Shown in pieces: positions 11,429-22,439 of a stretch of DNA of 64,000 nt (position 1 is the stretch's first letter; the number at the start of each line of letters is the position of its first letter). The stretch is from NCBI RefSeq assembly GCF_000315625.1, contig NW_005434634.1:332811-396810 (forward strand). The letters are read 5' to 3'. The notes beneath the pieces were generated by a model. It was not told the origin of the DNA. It was given only the letters and a program-made list of their open reading frames with translations, and searched no databases. The translations under genes and the position numbers were made by a program. The stretch is from Guillardia theta CCMP2712 (Eukaryota > Cryptophyceae > Pyrenomonadales > Geminigeraceae).

Positions 11429-12409
11429 TCATAATACAGTATATCTGCTTTTTGAGCACGTCCTCTCAACATATTCTTCAATGCTGGAGTTCATTTCATC
11501 CCAGATTCGCTCATGAATGTTTTTCAGCATCGATATGTTGTGCCTGACTACATTTCTGTGACTTTCAAGAATGATTGTCTGTTTGAGTTTTTGCTGAGAC
11601 TTCTGGCGATGTTTGAAAATTTGTTCAGCAGTCTCGTGGATTGCATCTTGCAGCGAGATCCTCATTTTGCTACAGACACGATCTTCAGCTGTGTGAAGGT
11701 AAGCCTGAAGGGCATCGCTCGTGACGTTCTCAATCATATCTCGCTTCATCGGAGTCTTTGTGCGAGCAGACGCTAATTGATCATCCTCTTTGTTTGCGTC
11801 CTTCTCAGGCTCTGACCTGAGGGCGTCAGCTGCTTGCTTATCAGGATCCTCAATCTCGTTCTGCTCAGTTCTCTGTAGCTCGTCGTCGACCTGCAGAGCA
11901 CCTGCCTTGCCCGCATGCTTTGCTGGCAACACGTAACTAGCATGACCGGTCGGCTGCCAGCTCAACATGATTTCACTCGCTTCTCGGAATGGTTGACCGC
12001 TATCCAGGTGACTTGAGACCATGCTGTCGTGAGAGCCTGGCTTTGCGATCGTATGCAATTTCTTTTCCTGCGGAGAGTGGGAGGTCAGCAAGGTCCTCAT
12101 GGAGCCAATCAAGATGCGTACATGTGAACTCCTTAGCCATTGCTTGTTATCCTTCAAACCTATCCTGAGATGGAACCTTCCGAAAGGCGTGATGACGGGA
12201 TCTCTATCCCTCAGAACCTAAGTGTAGACACGAATGCCATCAGCGAACCCAGACAAAGAACGGAGCAGCGCTTGCGATATAGTCTTCCTCACCATCTCTT
12301 CTCTTACTCTGGTCAGTTCTGGACTCTCCGTCATCCTCGTCCTCCTCCCCTCGTCTTCATCCTTGGCGTACAGCATGTCGATACGATCGCCTGTCGACCG
12401 CAGGCTCAT
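11429..12409 (-). CDS. unrecognised protein with C-terminal coiled coil
   Basis: Two exons: 12409-12308 (34 codons, starting MSLRSTGDRIDML) and 12217-11429, joined by removing a GTAAGAG...CACTTAG intron in phase 0. The product is about 296 residues. The N-terminal part reads RDRDPVITPFGRFHLRIGL and then becomes polar. The middle is Glu/Asp/Lys-rich (ELQRTEQNEIEDPDK). The last 110 residues form a long amphipathic helix (DALQAYLHTAEDRV ... HRQKSQQKLKQTI ... MLKNIHERIWDEM), likely a coiled coil. No catalytic motif, signal peptide or membrane segment is visible. It is convergent with the DTW-SpoU gene and divergent from the hnRNP gene. Family unknown to me. Confidence 0.6.
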
Positions 12410-13057
12410 CGCGATGGTTCGACCCTCGTCAAGTCTCCTTCACCCCCTTTCAGTGGCAGTTTCAATAGAGAGGACCCCCGCCAATCAAAGCATTGTCACA
12501 TGACTACCCCTACTTTGATCTGTTTATCAGTCTAAAAGGGGTGGGTACAAGAAATTTGTTTATGAGCAACGGTGGGGTGGTGCTGGTACACCTGTCCCTC
12601 TGTGGAATACAGATTACCCGAGGATCTTATTTTGTACCCGTCCATTGCATTTGATATTTGAGCTGAATATAGGGGTAGGGTGTATACCCCCACCCCTAGA
12701 TCTCTTCACACCCTGCGATCACCGCGGCGCTCCTCGTGCGATGGCGGCGAGGGAGGTGTTGAAGTGGAGAAATGGATGGAAGAGAGGAGAGAAACGAAGG
12801 ATAAATGATGTGTGTTCGATGTAGCGGTAGTTGATATCCCTCTTTCTCACAGAGGCAAGATAGAAATCCTGAAGATGGGCCCGAGTGAGGCATGCATCGA
12901 GGGAACGTCGTTACTAGCAATAGAGCATGATTGCGTTGTTCTTCGTTTCCTCTTTTCGGACAAGTTCACCTGATGATTATTTTTTTATTGTTTCCTTCAT
13001 ATTGACGAACTGTTGACAGCAAGCTTGAGTCGATTTCTGCTGTATTGAAGTCAAAAC
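12410..13057. promoter_or_regulatory. divergent spacer with G-tracts and a possible small exon
   Basis: 12530-12700 carries AAGGGGTGGGTAC, GGTGGGGTGGTG and GGGGTAGGGTG tracts. From 12740 the sequence reads ATGGCGGCGAGGGAG, then after a CTCACAG acceptor (12850) an open stretch containing GPSEACIEGTSLLAIEHDC and VVLRFLFSD before a TGA at about 12973. This could be a tiny gene or leader exons of the hnRNP gene; I could not join it in frame to either neighbour. The remainder is probably a two-way promoter. Confidence 0.35.
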
Positions 13058-15443
13058 ATGGTGAGAGGCTCCATCTTGGTGCTCGTCGTGTTAATTGGCA
13101 TCTCAGGCTGAAGAAGAATCTGGTATTGGCGAGCAGCAGGAACAACAGGAACAGCAAGAACAACATCATTCTGAACAACAGGAAGTTTACTCCGATGCAG
13201 ACGTATTCATCATTGCTTAATGCAAACTAGTGCAACCTGACGGTTAATGGTCCATTAGGGGCACGACCAGAGTGGTCAAATGCAGTCGTCTGATGACTCT
13301 GGATTTGCGAGAGGGTAAGTTTTATGCAGATTGTATCTATCCATGACTGATTAACTTTATGTAGAAAAATCTTCATCGGTGGATTACCTACAGAGACCAC
13401 TGATTTTGATCTCAAAAATTATTTCGTGAGATTTGGTGTCCTGGCCGATGTTGTAGTGATGAAAGGTACGTCTCTTGCTCTGTATCTTTGGGATGGCAAT
13501 ATGAAATCTGAGAGATTGACTTTTTGTAAACGTTCTACATTTCTGACACTGGTGTTATGAAGATAAGCTCACTGGGAATGGAAGAGGTTTCGGGTTTGTG
13601 ACTTTTGAAGATCCTGAAGGTGTGTGATTCTCCACATTTGCCCGATCTATTCCATCTTATCATGGGGGGCTGGGGATCTCTTTTTGCTTGTTCTCTTTTC
13701 GTCTTTTCCCCAGAATGCAAGGCGACGACTCGTTTTAATTCGATACTTGCTCCAGTTGCAGAAAAAGTTGTAGCAGCAAGGCACACTATCAGGGGCAGAT
13801 CGGTAGGTCAAATTTATATAGTCACGGTGTCAACTACAGTACAATGCGGCGTTGAATTGCAAGGAGAACTTAGAACAAGCAATTTAGTATCCGATAGCCA
13901 TGCAGAGAACAATTGTCTACGACTAGGACTCGACAGCCATTTGAACGGACCCAAGAAAGATGCAGAAAAACAGGCCGTGCAAATTCTATCAAAATACAAT
14001 AGTAGCCGTTGTGAAGCAAATAGATATCTTGTTGCTTTGAAAGAGAAGTTTGGTGGTTGGACATATTCCTCTTAGCTAATTTTGATGTAGGTTGAAGCCA
14101 AACTTGCCATCCCTCGTGGTGAGGCTCCTGGACCTCGATCCGATCCAAGCGATCGAGTAACAAAGATTTTTGTTGGAGGGTATGGTCATTTGGAATCAGA
14201 TCAATTTGAGATGAATTTAACTTTGACCTTCAGCTTGGCAAGCACTGTCTCCGAAGCCGATTTCAAGAATTACTTCTCAAGATGGGGCAAAATCATGGAT
14301 GCTCAGATCATGGTCGATCACAATACGAAGAGGTGGAATGAAATAGCAAATTTCTAAGAGGAATTTTGCCTGATATTTGAACACCATAGGAGTCGTGGAT
14401 TCGGCTTCATCACCTTTGAGTCGTACAAATCTGTAGAGGATGTGATTCGCATTCGTAATCATGAGATTAAGGTATTCATGTTTCTTTTCTGACCTGGGTA
14501 ACGTTGATTCAGGGCAAACCGATCGACATCAAGAAGGCGTTTCCGAAAGGACACTTTGCGATCTCCGTACGTGATATGGCATCTTGAGGTTTCCTCCAAG
14601 TCACTTCACTTCCAGTCCATGCGTGGTGGTGGAGGCTTCCGTGGAAGGGATGATTACAGGGACGGTGGAAGAGGAGGATCTTCTATGTTCGATTCGAGGA
14701 TGATGCAAATGTACCAAATGATGATGATGGCCTCCGGGATGGGAGGTAAGATCATTGCCTGTCAACTTGCTTGTGTTGTTCTGAAAGCAGTTTTCTACAA
14801 GGCTTTGGCGACATGATGCGTGGAGATCGTGGCTTTAGAGGCGGAGGCGGAGGAGGAAGAGGATTTGATCGTTCCTCTTGGGGAGGCATGAGGGATGAAT
14901 TCCCATCCTTTGATATGCCAGCAGGTGAACAATCTCTTTGACTTATGTAGTACTTCTCACGGGTTTTTGTCAGAGGGCGGGCGAGACTGGGGAGACAACT
15001 TCTCTGCTTATCCTCCTGCTGCTGCTGCTCCCGTTGGTGGCGGAGGAATGGACGCAGCTGGCATGGATCCAAATTCCATGTATATGATGTTCCAACAGGT
15101 GAAGCATGGAAATTTCATCTTGATGACCATAATCGAATTGTGCAGATGTATGGTATGGGTGGAGACGGCGCTGGTGCAGGTGGCGCAGGACCTGCAATGG
15201 GCGGGATGGATAATATGGGCGGAATGGGAATGGGCGGAATGGGAGGTGGCTCCATGGATCTTCCCTATGCAGGTGGATATGAGAGAAATAGAAGAAGAAT
15301 CAATGTGAGATGCTTTTCAGGAGGAGGTGGAGGCCGCTTTCACGACCGCTCAGACCGTGGAGGAAGGGACAGGTTTGTGACAGCCAAATTTCTGTCTATG
15401 CTCGCTCACTGCTTCTTGAAGGTTCCATCCCTACGGTCGTTGA
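13058..15443 (+). CDS. hnRNP-type RNA-binding protein, two RRMs plus Gly/Met-rich tail
   Basis: The start codon at 13058-13060 is immediately followed by a 46-nt intron; translation resumes at 13107 with AEEESGIGEQQEQQ. RRM1 has RNP2 KIFIGGL and RNP1 GRGFGFVTF; RRM2 has KIFVGGL and RSRGFGFITF. The tandem arrangement matches the hnRNP A/Musashi/DAZAP1 group, nuclear or shuttling proteins that act in mRNA splicing, transport or stability. The C-terminal third is low complexity: Gly/Arg/Asp and Met-rich repeats (GGMDNMGGMGMGGMGGG, MMQMYQMMMMASGMGG), typical of prion-like hnRNP tails. It ends DRFHPYGR with TGA 15441-15443. About fourteen exons were spliced by hand. Most introns are 45-60 nt; two longer ones (about 145 and 290 nt) interrupt RRM1 and the linker. 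The N-terminal Gln/Glu repeat comes from GAACAACAG units. Confidence 0.85.
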
Positions 15444-15733
15444 AAGCTTCCCTTCTTCGAACCCAGTGCGTTGGTCTTGTAAACCTAAGACCTACCGAAT
15501 GTCTGCACGTTGGATGTCATTTGATGATGTCAATGCTGGATGAATGAGCACTTGACTGCAACTTCAAGTATTCTCTGGATAAATTTTATATAATACAAAA
15601 ATTACACGGAAACGAAAGACTCCGCGCTCGGATAGGTGACAAGCGCTTTGCAATACGACATAATATCCTTCCGAGTTACGCAACAAACAAGCAACCCTAG
15701 CACAACCAACAGAAACAAAAGATCTCTAAGCAC
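15444..15733. other. convergent 3' spacer, AT-rich
   Basis: Between the hnRNP stop and the stop of the minus-strand HABP4-like gene. It contains TATATAATACAAAAATTAC; otherwise I see nothing here. Confidence 0.3.
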
Positions 15734-16130
15734 TTAAGAGGAGTCTTCGTCAAAGAAGTCAAACCCATCTATCTCCAGTTCAGATGACGAATACGACAAT
15801 CTTGGGCTTCCATCAGGGGACCATTCGACACCCGACTTCATGTGATCATAAAGCGCTTGATCCATGGCATCTTCAGTGGGATCGAACGAGGGATCCTTCA
15901 CAGACATTGGCAAGTTGTACATTTCATCTCCAGGGCGCCCCCAATTACCCTTCCCAGATCCATGCTTCTTCGCAAACGTCTTCGTGAAGATTTGTCCTAC
16001 ACGAAACAAGTCAACATCGTGATTGCTGCAACGAGTAAGTTCTTTCAATACCTCCAAAGCCATCTCTCCGGTCGCAGCAGCAGTTCTTCCTGGTGGGACG
16101 GTTGCCAGTGAATTGTTTCGAACGTGTCAT
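15734..16130 (-). CDS. small HABP4/SERBP1-like GKGNWG-motif protein, copy 1
   Basis: Two exons, 16130-16052 (79 nt) and 15996-15734, separated by a 55-nt GT-AG intron, encode 113 residues. The start is MTRSKQFTGNRPTRKN; the core is KKHGSGKGNWGRPGDE; the tail is acidic (ELEIDGFDFFDEDSS). The GKGxWG-x-x-x-DE motif is the kind found in the hyaluronan/mRNA-binding (HABP4/PAI-RBP1) family, whose members bind ribosomes or mRNA. That assignment rests on this short motif only. A clear paralogue (copy 2) lies divergently at 17812-18312 with the same 79-nt first exon, the same intron position and phase, and a nearly identical core. Likely cytosolic, ribosome- or RNA-associated. Confidence 0.7.
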
Positions 16131-17811
16131 GTCTCTTAGAAATGGAGGAGAAGCTCTCGGAGGACTGCTGCTCTCGTGGCCGTGGCAGGAGCGGGAGCAC
16201 TGGAATGCTAGAGCAGGGAACCCTTATAAAAGTAAATTTAGGAAGCACCCCTACTCTCTGTTTGCCCCCAGCGTGGTGTAGGTGAGATACAGAAATGGGA
16301 GTACGGGGTAGTATTACCAAGATGACAGAAAGAAAGAACAGTAGACAAAAAGGTCTCTAAATGACAACCCCCATTCCGACACCACCCTCTGTTTTATTAT
16401 GATATGTGACATTCAAAATCGTCGAGGTAGAGACATTCCCCTGCACATTTTTTTCTAATGCATTTCGTAGGTAAGAGCATTGTACTCTAAGGAGGTGGGG
16501 GTAGAAGGACCCATCGTGTTTAGAAGGTGGGTCCAATTGGGTCGAAAGAAGGGTGGGTTTGTTGATGTTGACAGGAGAGACTAGGGGGGTGGGGGTGGGT
16601 CTGTTCGAGAGAGTTCTTCCGTTCCTCTGCCAGCAAGAAAATCGAAAAAGAAACTTTTCGAGGATCCAACAATAAGACCAGATACCGTTCTCACCCCACC
16701 CTCACCAATACCAAAGAACACGAAATAAGTAAACGTTTAGTATTATAATCTTGTACCACTGACGTACTTTTGAAAAAGTACACCCCATCCCCCACGCGAG
16801 GAAATTCGACCCACCCTGAACACGTTAAAGCTTCCCAACTCCTGCCCCTTTTTAAAATAGTATTTTTGAATGATCCTCTGCCAGTAAAGAAACTCTACCA
16901 AGATCACACTATGGTACAAGGAATTGGGATTGTACCCTGCTTTTACAATATTTTTCAACGTTATACTAGGTACTGATATACAATCGTGGTAATGAATGTT
17001 AGTACTTGTACCTCCCGTTGGTAGAACGTGGTTGCCGTTGCAGCTCGAAGCGATGCCTTTCGTCGGGCTCCTACCCTCAGGAGGTCGCATCTCTCCGGTA
17101 GCAGAGCTACGGTTTCAGTACCGCCAGACACCACAAAACACTTGTAATTTGAAAATAATGTAGTTTTTAGCTGCTTGTACAAACTTACACGAAGTCCGTA
17201 CTGTCAGAAAATGATAAAAGGTTAATTTTAGGCTGGGATCTTGACTTCACGTTAATCTCATAGTACAAGAATTTGGTATTGTTTGTGAAACGATATATGT
17301 TTGTTTTTTTAAAATAATATAAATGTAATTTTTGATTTATTCTCAGGTTGATGGTAACCCACAAGGGGGGGCGTTGCCGAGTCGGTACAATTTTAAATAC
17401 ATGTATACACGCTGGATAAAATAGGAGGGTTCGTGGTACAGAGGGGGTCATTAAATTGGTGGTGATTAGCCTCCGAGGTGGGTGGGGGGGTTAAATTATC
17501 GAAGCTGTACCCCATACTTTCTCGGGTAATACTGGTAAAATTAGGGGGTACTATCAGCTGAAGAGGTTGATCGAAAAGTTCACTTTGTTGCATGGTGGGG
17601 TGGTATCATGAGGGTAGGGTGGGGAAGTACTGTTTATAAAGGGTAGTTGGGGCGGAAGCAAAGGAATAAAGTTCGGACACGAAAGGAAGGAGAACGTAAT
17701 CTAACGAACAAAGAGCGTGAACCGCGTCTTGCTGTTGGACAGATTGGGAGAAACAAAGAAAGACATTCCTATTGAGGACCACATCGTTTGAAGAAACAAG
17801 CTGAAAAGAAG
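16131..17811. promoter_or_regulatory. 1.7-kb divergent spacer between paralogues, G-tract rich
   Basis: No gene supported. The stretch carries many G-tract motifs on one or other strand: GGAGGTGGGGGTAGAAGG near 16490, GGGGGGTGGGGGTGGG near 16585, ACCCCATCCCCCACG near 16785, GTGGGTGGGGGGG near 17480 and GTGGGGTGG near 17595. Between them is AT-rich DNA (17225-17345). Both flanking paralogues are transcribed away from it, so it is the likely shared promoter and may contain duplicated control elements. Confidence 0.4.
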
Positions 17812-18312
17812 ATGACCAGATCGAAGTCGATGACTGTATTGGGCAACCGCAATACCAGAAAGAACATGCACACTGATCGCATGTCTGGAGGTGAGATGAA
17901 TTAATCCATTGGTCCATTTGTCCTCTGATCTTACAGCAGCTGCATACTACTCTACCACCAAGAAGCATGGTGCTGGCAAGGGCAACTGGGGTCGTCCTGG
18001 TGACGAACTCTCTGTGCCGTCAATCGACGAGCAGGACCCCGCATACGACAGGTAAGAAAGCACTTTATCGCTCTTCTTGTAGAATCTCACATCTGTTTGA
18101 TTTTCAGTGCGGACGAGCTGTTCCAGAAGGCCTTTGGTACCTCACCACCTTCGACTTCTTCGTTCGACTGGTCTGCAGTTCAGGACCTTTCAGACGAGGA
18201 TCAGATGGCAATGAACGAGATCGAAGATGCCATGCGCGAGGAGTGGATGAGGAACTACGAGAAGGAGGCGGAGGATATCTCCGATGAGGCTGAGGAGTTC
18301 TTTGGACAATAA
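17812..18312 (+). CDS. small HABP4/SERBP1-like GKGNWG-motif protein, copy 2
   Basis: Three exons (17812-17890, 17937-18051, 18108-18312) encode 132 residues. It begins MTRSKSMTVLGNRNTRKN and has the core KKHGAGKGNWGRPGDE, followed by DPAYD and an acidic helical tail (ALSDEDQM-like, then EEWMRNYEKEAEDIS) ending EEFFGQ. Exon 1 is exactly 79 nt, as in the divergent copy at 15734-16130, and the first intron interrupts the same Gly codon, so the two arose by duplication. This copy has gained a longer acidic tail and an additional intron. Probably an RNA- or ribosome-associated protein; function inferred only from the GKGNWG motif. Confidence 0.75.
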
Positions 18313-18500
18313 TTGATGCTTTGGTTGATTTTTGTACGTACGAAGAACTTGGGGCAATGGACAGCAGAGGAGCTGAGCCGCGAGTTTCTGTTTTAGTAGT
18401 GTGAAATAGAAAAAGGAAAAAAGAAATTTTGAACAGAGCAAGTTTTATTCTTGAAAAGTGAAATAAAAAAAACCGGTAAACAAAGTTCCTCGTATCTCGT
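18313..18500. other. convergent 3' spacer
   Basis: AT-rich spacer between two stop codons, with GAAATAAAAAAAACC near 18460; no gene. Confidence 0.3.
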
Positions 18501-18647
18501 TCATTGGCTTTCCTCATCATCTTCCAATCCGACCTTCAAAGAGCTCCTTGACCCTCGCATGATTCTGTCTATCTCGGACACCTCCACTTCATCTTCACTT
18601 CCTTCCTCCTCTCCTTCTTTTTCCTCTCCATCATATGACTCCTCCAT

Positions 18648-18680
<33 letters not shown>

Positions 18681-19196
18681 TTCCGATTTCTGTATCTGGG
18701 TCAAACGGCACAACAATGGGAAATCGCTCACCTTGTTCCCTTTCTTCTGCCTGCTGGCCTTCTGGAGCAGCATGAAGGTCAGACAAGTTGGCTGGACCGA
18801 GGAAGGAGCGCAACTCACCGGCTTGCCGTACATGGGGTCTGGCCAGAAGGTTCTGTTTACCTGCAGAGCGATCAGAAGATGCTTGATACTTTCCACACCC
18901 AACCTTGGTGACGAGGTCGCCTCGGGCATCGACGACTCCTGCACTCTCCAGCCATCTCCTGTCAGCGTCGGACTGAGGTGTGTTGAAATCCGTTATCTGA
19001 AAGAGCTGGAGACAGCATGTGAGTTCCCAGACCGCACCTCGGCCAAGTCACGTTCGACCTCCTCTAGGCTGAGTGCCTTCCCGTTGTAGGATTCGAAGGC
19101 CGCGCTTTCCACCCATTCCCTCCAGGCCTTAGGATCAGCGAGCGGGTGTTGATCGCTCGTGACTGGAAGAGGAGGATAAGAGCGGGAGGCAAGCAT
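18501..19196 (-). CDS. unrecognised small acidic-tailed protein
   Basis: Starts MLASRSYPPLPVTSDQHP at 19196. Removing four short introns (about 36-57 nt each) joins LSLEEVERDLAE to ITDFNTPQSDADRRWLESAG, then VNRTFWPDPMYGKP, KASRQKKGNK and a final exon that starts IQKSEDEDEDEDEE and ends EVSEIDRIMRGSRSSLK...ESQ with TGA at 18501. About 170 residues. The N-terminal half looks folded, with conserved-looking Trp and Pro; the C-terminal half is a Glu/Asp tract from GAGGAC repeats. No family recognised. It lies only about 75 bases downstream of the stop of the next minus-strand gene. Confidence 0.6.
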
Positions 19197-19270
19197 GGTG
19201 GAGATGGACCGTTCTGCTGATTCTCGCGCATCTCTTTGAGGTGGTAGATTAAATCCTTCCGACCATCATG

Positions 19271-19434
19271 TCAAGACCAAGAAGTCAGTCCCTCCTCCAC
19301 CTTCCACCTTCTCGTTCGGATCGTCCCATATCGCTGAGAGCGGAACTTGGTCCACTGGGACATTCGATAGATTGGACATGTCCATAGGCTGCAAAGAAGT
19401 AGCAGGTAAAAGTCAGAAAACAAGCTTGATGGAC

Positions 19435-19496
<62 letters not shown>

Positions 19497-22439
19497 TCAA
19501 GGTCAGGATGAAGAGCAGGATCAGGATCAGGATCAGGATCAGGATCAGGAAATAGCCAGGAAGAAAGAGAAGAAAGCGAGCGTCCAATGGAATGGAGAGG
19601 CAGAGGCAGGGGAGCGCACCGGAGGACGATATTTCTCCTCCGAATCGTAAGCGACACGAAGTTTCGTCAGCAGCGAGTCCTTATGCCGCCTGCATCGAGC
19701 CATCATGGTCGTCAAAATTTCTGCTCCACACTCACTCCAACAGATCTCGAGTTTGGGGAGGCCCGCCCTTGATGAATCTTTCCTGCATCATCGCTTCACT
19801 TCTCAGTGATCCTGCAGAAGAAGCGAACGGACCGCAGCAAACATCAGAAGATCCATGATTGGCTCCAATCGAGTTTCGGCCTGATAAAGAGGGTGAGCGA
19901 GGGAGGGAGCGTGGAGGGTAATGAACAGATGGATGCTGAGGAATGCAAGTCGAAGAGCGAGAGGAGAGACGCGAAGACAAGCCATGTACCTCCTTCAGCA
20001 TCCTTCCGAAGATTTTGAGACCCTCTGGGTGAGTCCAGTCGGTCTGGTCGCAGATGATGGAGTACTGCAGCAATCTCAAGGTCTGAGATCTGAATAATCG
20101 CCACTGCTACCTGGATGTGACGGAAGACGAGGCGAACCAACATGGCGGGATAACTTGTAGGAGGAGAAGAATTTAGCGATGATGAAAGTAAATGAAGAAA
20201 GAAAAGAGGGAAAAGGAGAGAGGGACAAAGATGAGAGAAACAGAGAAATCAGAGAATGGAAAATTGTCGAGGCATCATACAGATCTCCCAAGAGCTGGAC
20301 CACATTGTACATCGATCCTCCTTCCCGAGCGAAGCCTGGTTGACCACAGTCATCGGTGGTAGACGTCGGACGTCGAGAAAAGCACCTGGATGCACCGCTT
20401 CCAAGTCGTTCACAGCAGGCTGCGAAGAGAAAGGTGAAGAGAGGAGGACAGTGAGTTCAGCCGAACCTGCATCACATCAAGGACGGATCCCTCCAACAAT
20501 CGGGCGACTTCCGCCTTCTGAGGATCCAACCTGTCGTCGAAGATCAGAGCTCGAGAGAACAGAGAAAAAGTCAATCACTTGTTCTTTGAGACGAGCATAT
20601 CGATGTCTTCCGCAGTGACATACGTGCGAGACTCTTCGTACTTGTTGAAACGTCAACAGATCTGCGTCGCGAACATAAACTTGACTGACATTCTTCATGT
20701 CGATTCCTTCTACATGCAGTTTCTCCATATCAGCCATGGGTCTTTTTGCCAACTAAAGGAAGACATCAGATCGTTTCAGAAGAGGAAAAACCAATGTTTA
20801 GGAAAACAATAATCACAGTGTTTTGTCAACGAGATTTGCAGTTTTGTCAACGAGATTTGCAAAATCACGAAGTGTTTGGCGTGAGAGCTATCAAGAAGGA
20901 TGATATCTGTAAGTAAATAAAATTTCTGTACCTCTGCATGGAGTTCCAATGCTTTCTCATACACTAATGATACAATGGGTCATTGAATTCGGAGGAGGAC
21001 GAGGAATTTCAAAGTTACACGCGTAGATGGGAATCGTCAATGGAGGACTGGCCAATTCTCCTGTGCCAGACAAACAATCACGACCAATATGATCACACCT
21101 AGCGTGAGAACACACCCGGAATGTTCATCATTGCCTTTGATGATCCTTTCTATGATACAAACCGTCAACAACAGGCTAGAGCATGTGAAGAAGTTGAAAT
21201 CGTAGCAAGACCAAACTTTCAGAGTTCCAACCGTGGAACCAACTCACCTCCGCAGCCTCTTGCTGATAGTTGACGATCCTTTCGACCTGTACACAGATCA
21301 TCTTCAAATTTGATGGAGCAAGACTGCAACAATCTGACCTCACGCTGGAGTTCTTCTTCTGTCGCGTCTTTGTTTGCCATCTCCACTCTTGCTCTATCAG
21401 CCCAGCGTGCAAGGTAAGCAAGTGGAAGCATTCATGATCGATCGATCTTCTCGCTGACCTGATCAGTTCGAGTTGCTCATCATCGTTTTGAGCCATGAAC
21501 AATTCCTGATCGATTTCTTTAACGCGTCTTCCACGTCATAATATCAGAAACCTCTAGTTCATCAGACGTCAGCTCCTACAACACACGCTTCAGAACACTC
21601 GCAACAAAAATGATCGAAAAGAAGATTAGTGTCACCTTGTTGTAATCTACAAACTTGTCCTCCGTAATATATTCGGAATTTTCATAATCCATTTGACCTT
21701 CTTCGTCATCTCCTCCATCATCCGTGTTCTCGTTGCTATTTCCATCTTCCTCCTCAGTCTCTTCACCAGTAGTTTCCTCCTCCTCCTCCTCCTCCTCCTC
21801 CTCCTCGACATCTTCATCTCCCCCCTCATCTCCCCCCTCATCTTCCTCCGCATCTTCCTCATCTTCCTCATCTTCCTCCTCCTCCTCCACGTCTTCCTCG
21901 TCGTCGCTACCTATTTGGTTGTCATCGTTCAAATCTTTTTTTCCATTTTCATCGTAATCAGAGGATTTCTGTCTCAGAGAGAACAGTTCCCATGGTCTCA
22001 TCACGAAGCTAAGAAATTTTCCAACATTTTCCTGCGGCTTGCACTTTCTCAAACCAGCACAAATCTTCTGCTTGCAGACAGGATTCCGAGTTCCACCCAT
22101 TCCCCACCGTTTCCGAGGCAAACAAAATCTGTTGGAGGGAGAGAACGCCAGCAAGGTTGCCGATCGCCCACTCCATTCTCCCGACTTCATCACCTCTTGT
22201 TCTCCTGGTGTAAAAGTTCTGACTGCCACCATCTCACCCATACCTCGGTCCCATGGCAGGCCGAGCCGCGGGTAGGATCTGGCCTCGGCGCTCCTGAGCA
22301 TGGTCGGCTTTGTTCCTCTCAGATCGAAGTTGAACCTTCTTGATCCTCCTTTATCCTCCAAGTCCAGTCGTTCAGAATTCCCCATGCTTACCGCCATGAG
22401 CGCGACGGCCATGGCCAAACACCGAGCCGTCGCCACCAT
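19271..22439 (-). CDS. large unrecognised protein: signal-peptide-like start, acidic tract, helical C-terminal region
   Basis: Reading from 22439: MVATARCLAMAVALMAVSM resembles a signal peptide, so the product may enter the ER or, in a secondary alga, a plastid route. A long Glu/Asp region (21640-21900) follows. The frame then splices through several short introns: YNK to ELTSDELE to ELFMAQNDDEQLELIRARVE, QVERIVNYQQEAAE, RIIKGNDEHSGCVLTL to VYEKALELHAE, LAKRPMADMEKLHVEGIDMKN, YEESRTYVTAEDIDMLVSK, EGGSMYNVVQLLGDLYPAML, YSIICDQTDWTHPEGL, RLEPIMDLLMFAAERFIKGG, SLLTKLRVAYDSEEKYRPP, ending VEGGGGTDFLVLT with TGA 19273-19271. Phases match at every junction I checked. Two hydrophobic stretches that look like membrane anchors in the raw frames are introns in this model. 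I do not recognise the family; the C-terminal 350 residues look like a helical folded domain. It could still be two genes. Confidence 0.5.
19435..19560. repeat. (CA/GGAGC)n and (CAGGAT)n hexamer repeats in intron
   Basis: About nine CAGGAG units followed by five GATCAG units on the plus strand, inside an intron of the minus-strand gene 19271-22439. Glu-Gln and Leu-rich translations of it are artefacts. Confidence 0.8.
20820..20862. repeat. 21-bp tandem duplication in intron
   Basis: The unit GTTTTGTCAACGAGATTTGCA occurs twice back to back with no mismatch beyond the edges. It lies in the roughly 180-nt intron between the YEKALELHAE and LAKRPMADME exons of the minus-strand gene. Confidence 0.8.

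Noticed and set aside
19372-19650. Plus-strand Glu-Gln repeat frame.
   Set aside because: Hexamer microsatellite within an intron of the minus-strand gene; no splice or homology support.
21020-21502. A minus-strand frame that looks like a short SNARE: helix plus C-terminal hydrophobic anchor (VIILVVIVCLAQ).
   Set aside because: The hydrophobic stretch begins exactly at a GTGTGATC donor and ends at a CATTAG acceptor. Splicing it out continues the helix in frame into the next exon, so the anchor is intron.
21576-21640. Apparent C-terminal membrane anchor (VTLIFFSIIFVASVL) of the acidic protein.
   Set aside because: It coincides with a GTGACA...TTGTAG intron; the spliced frame goes on to ELTSDELE.
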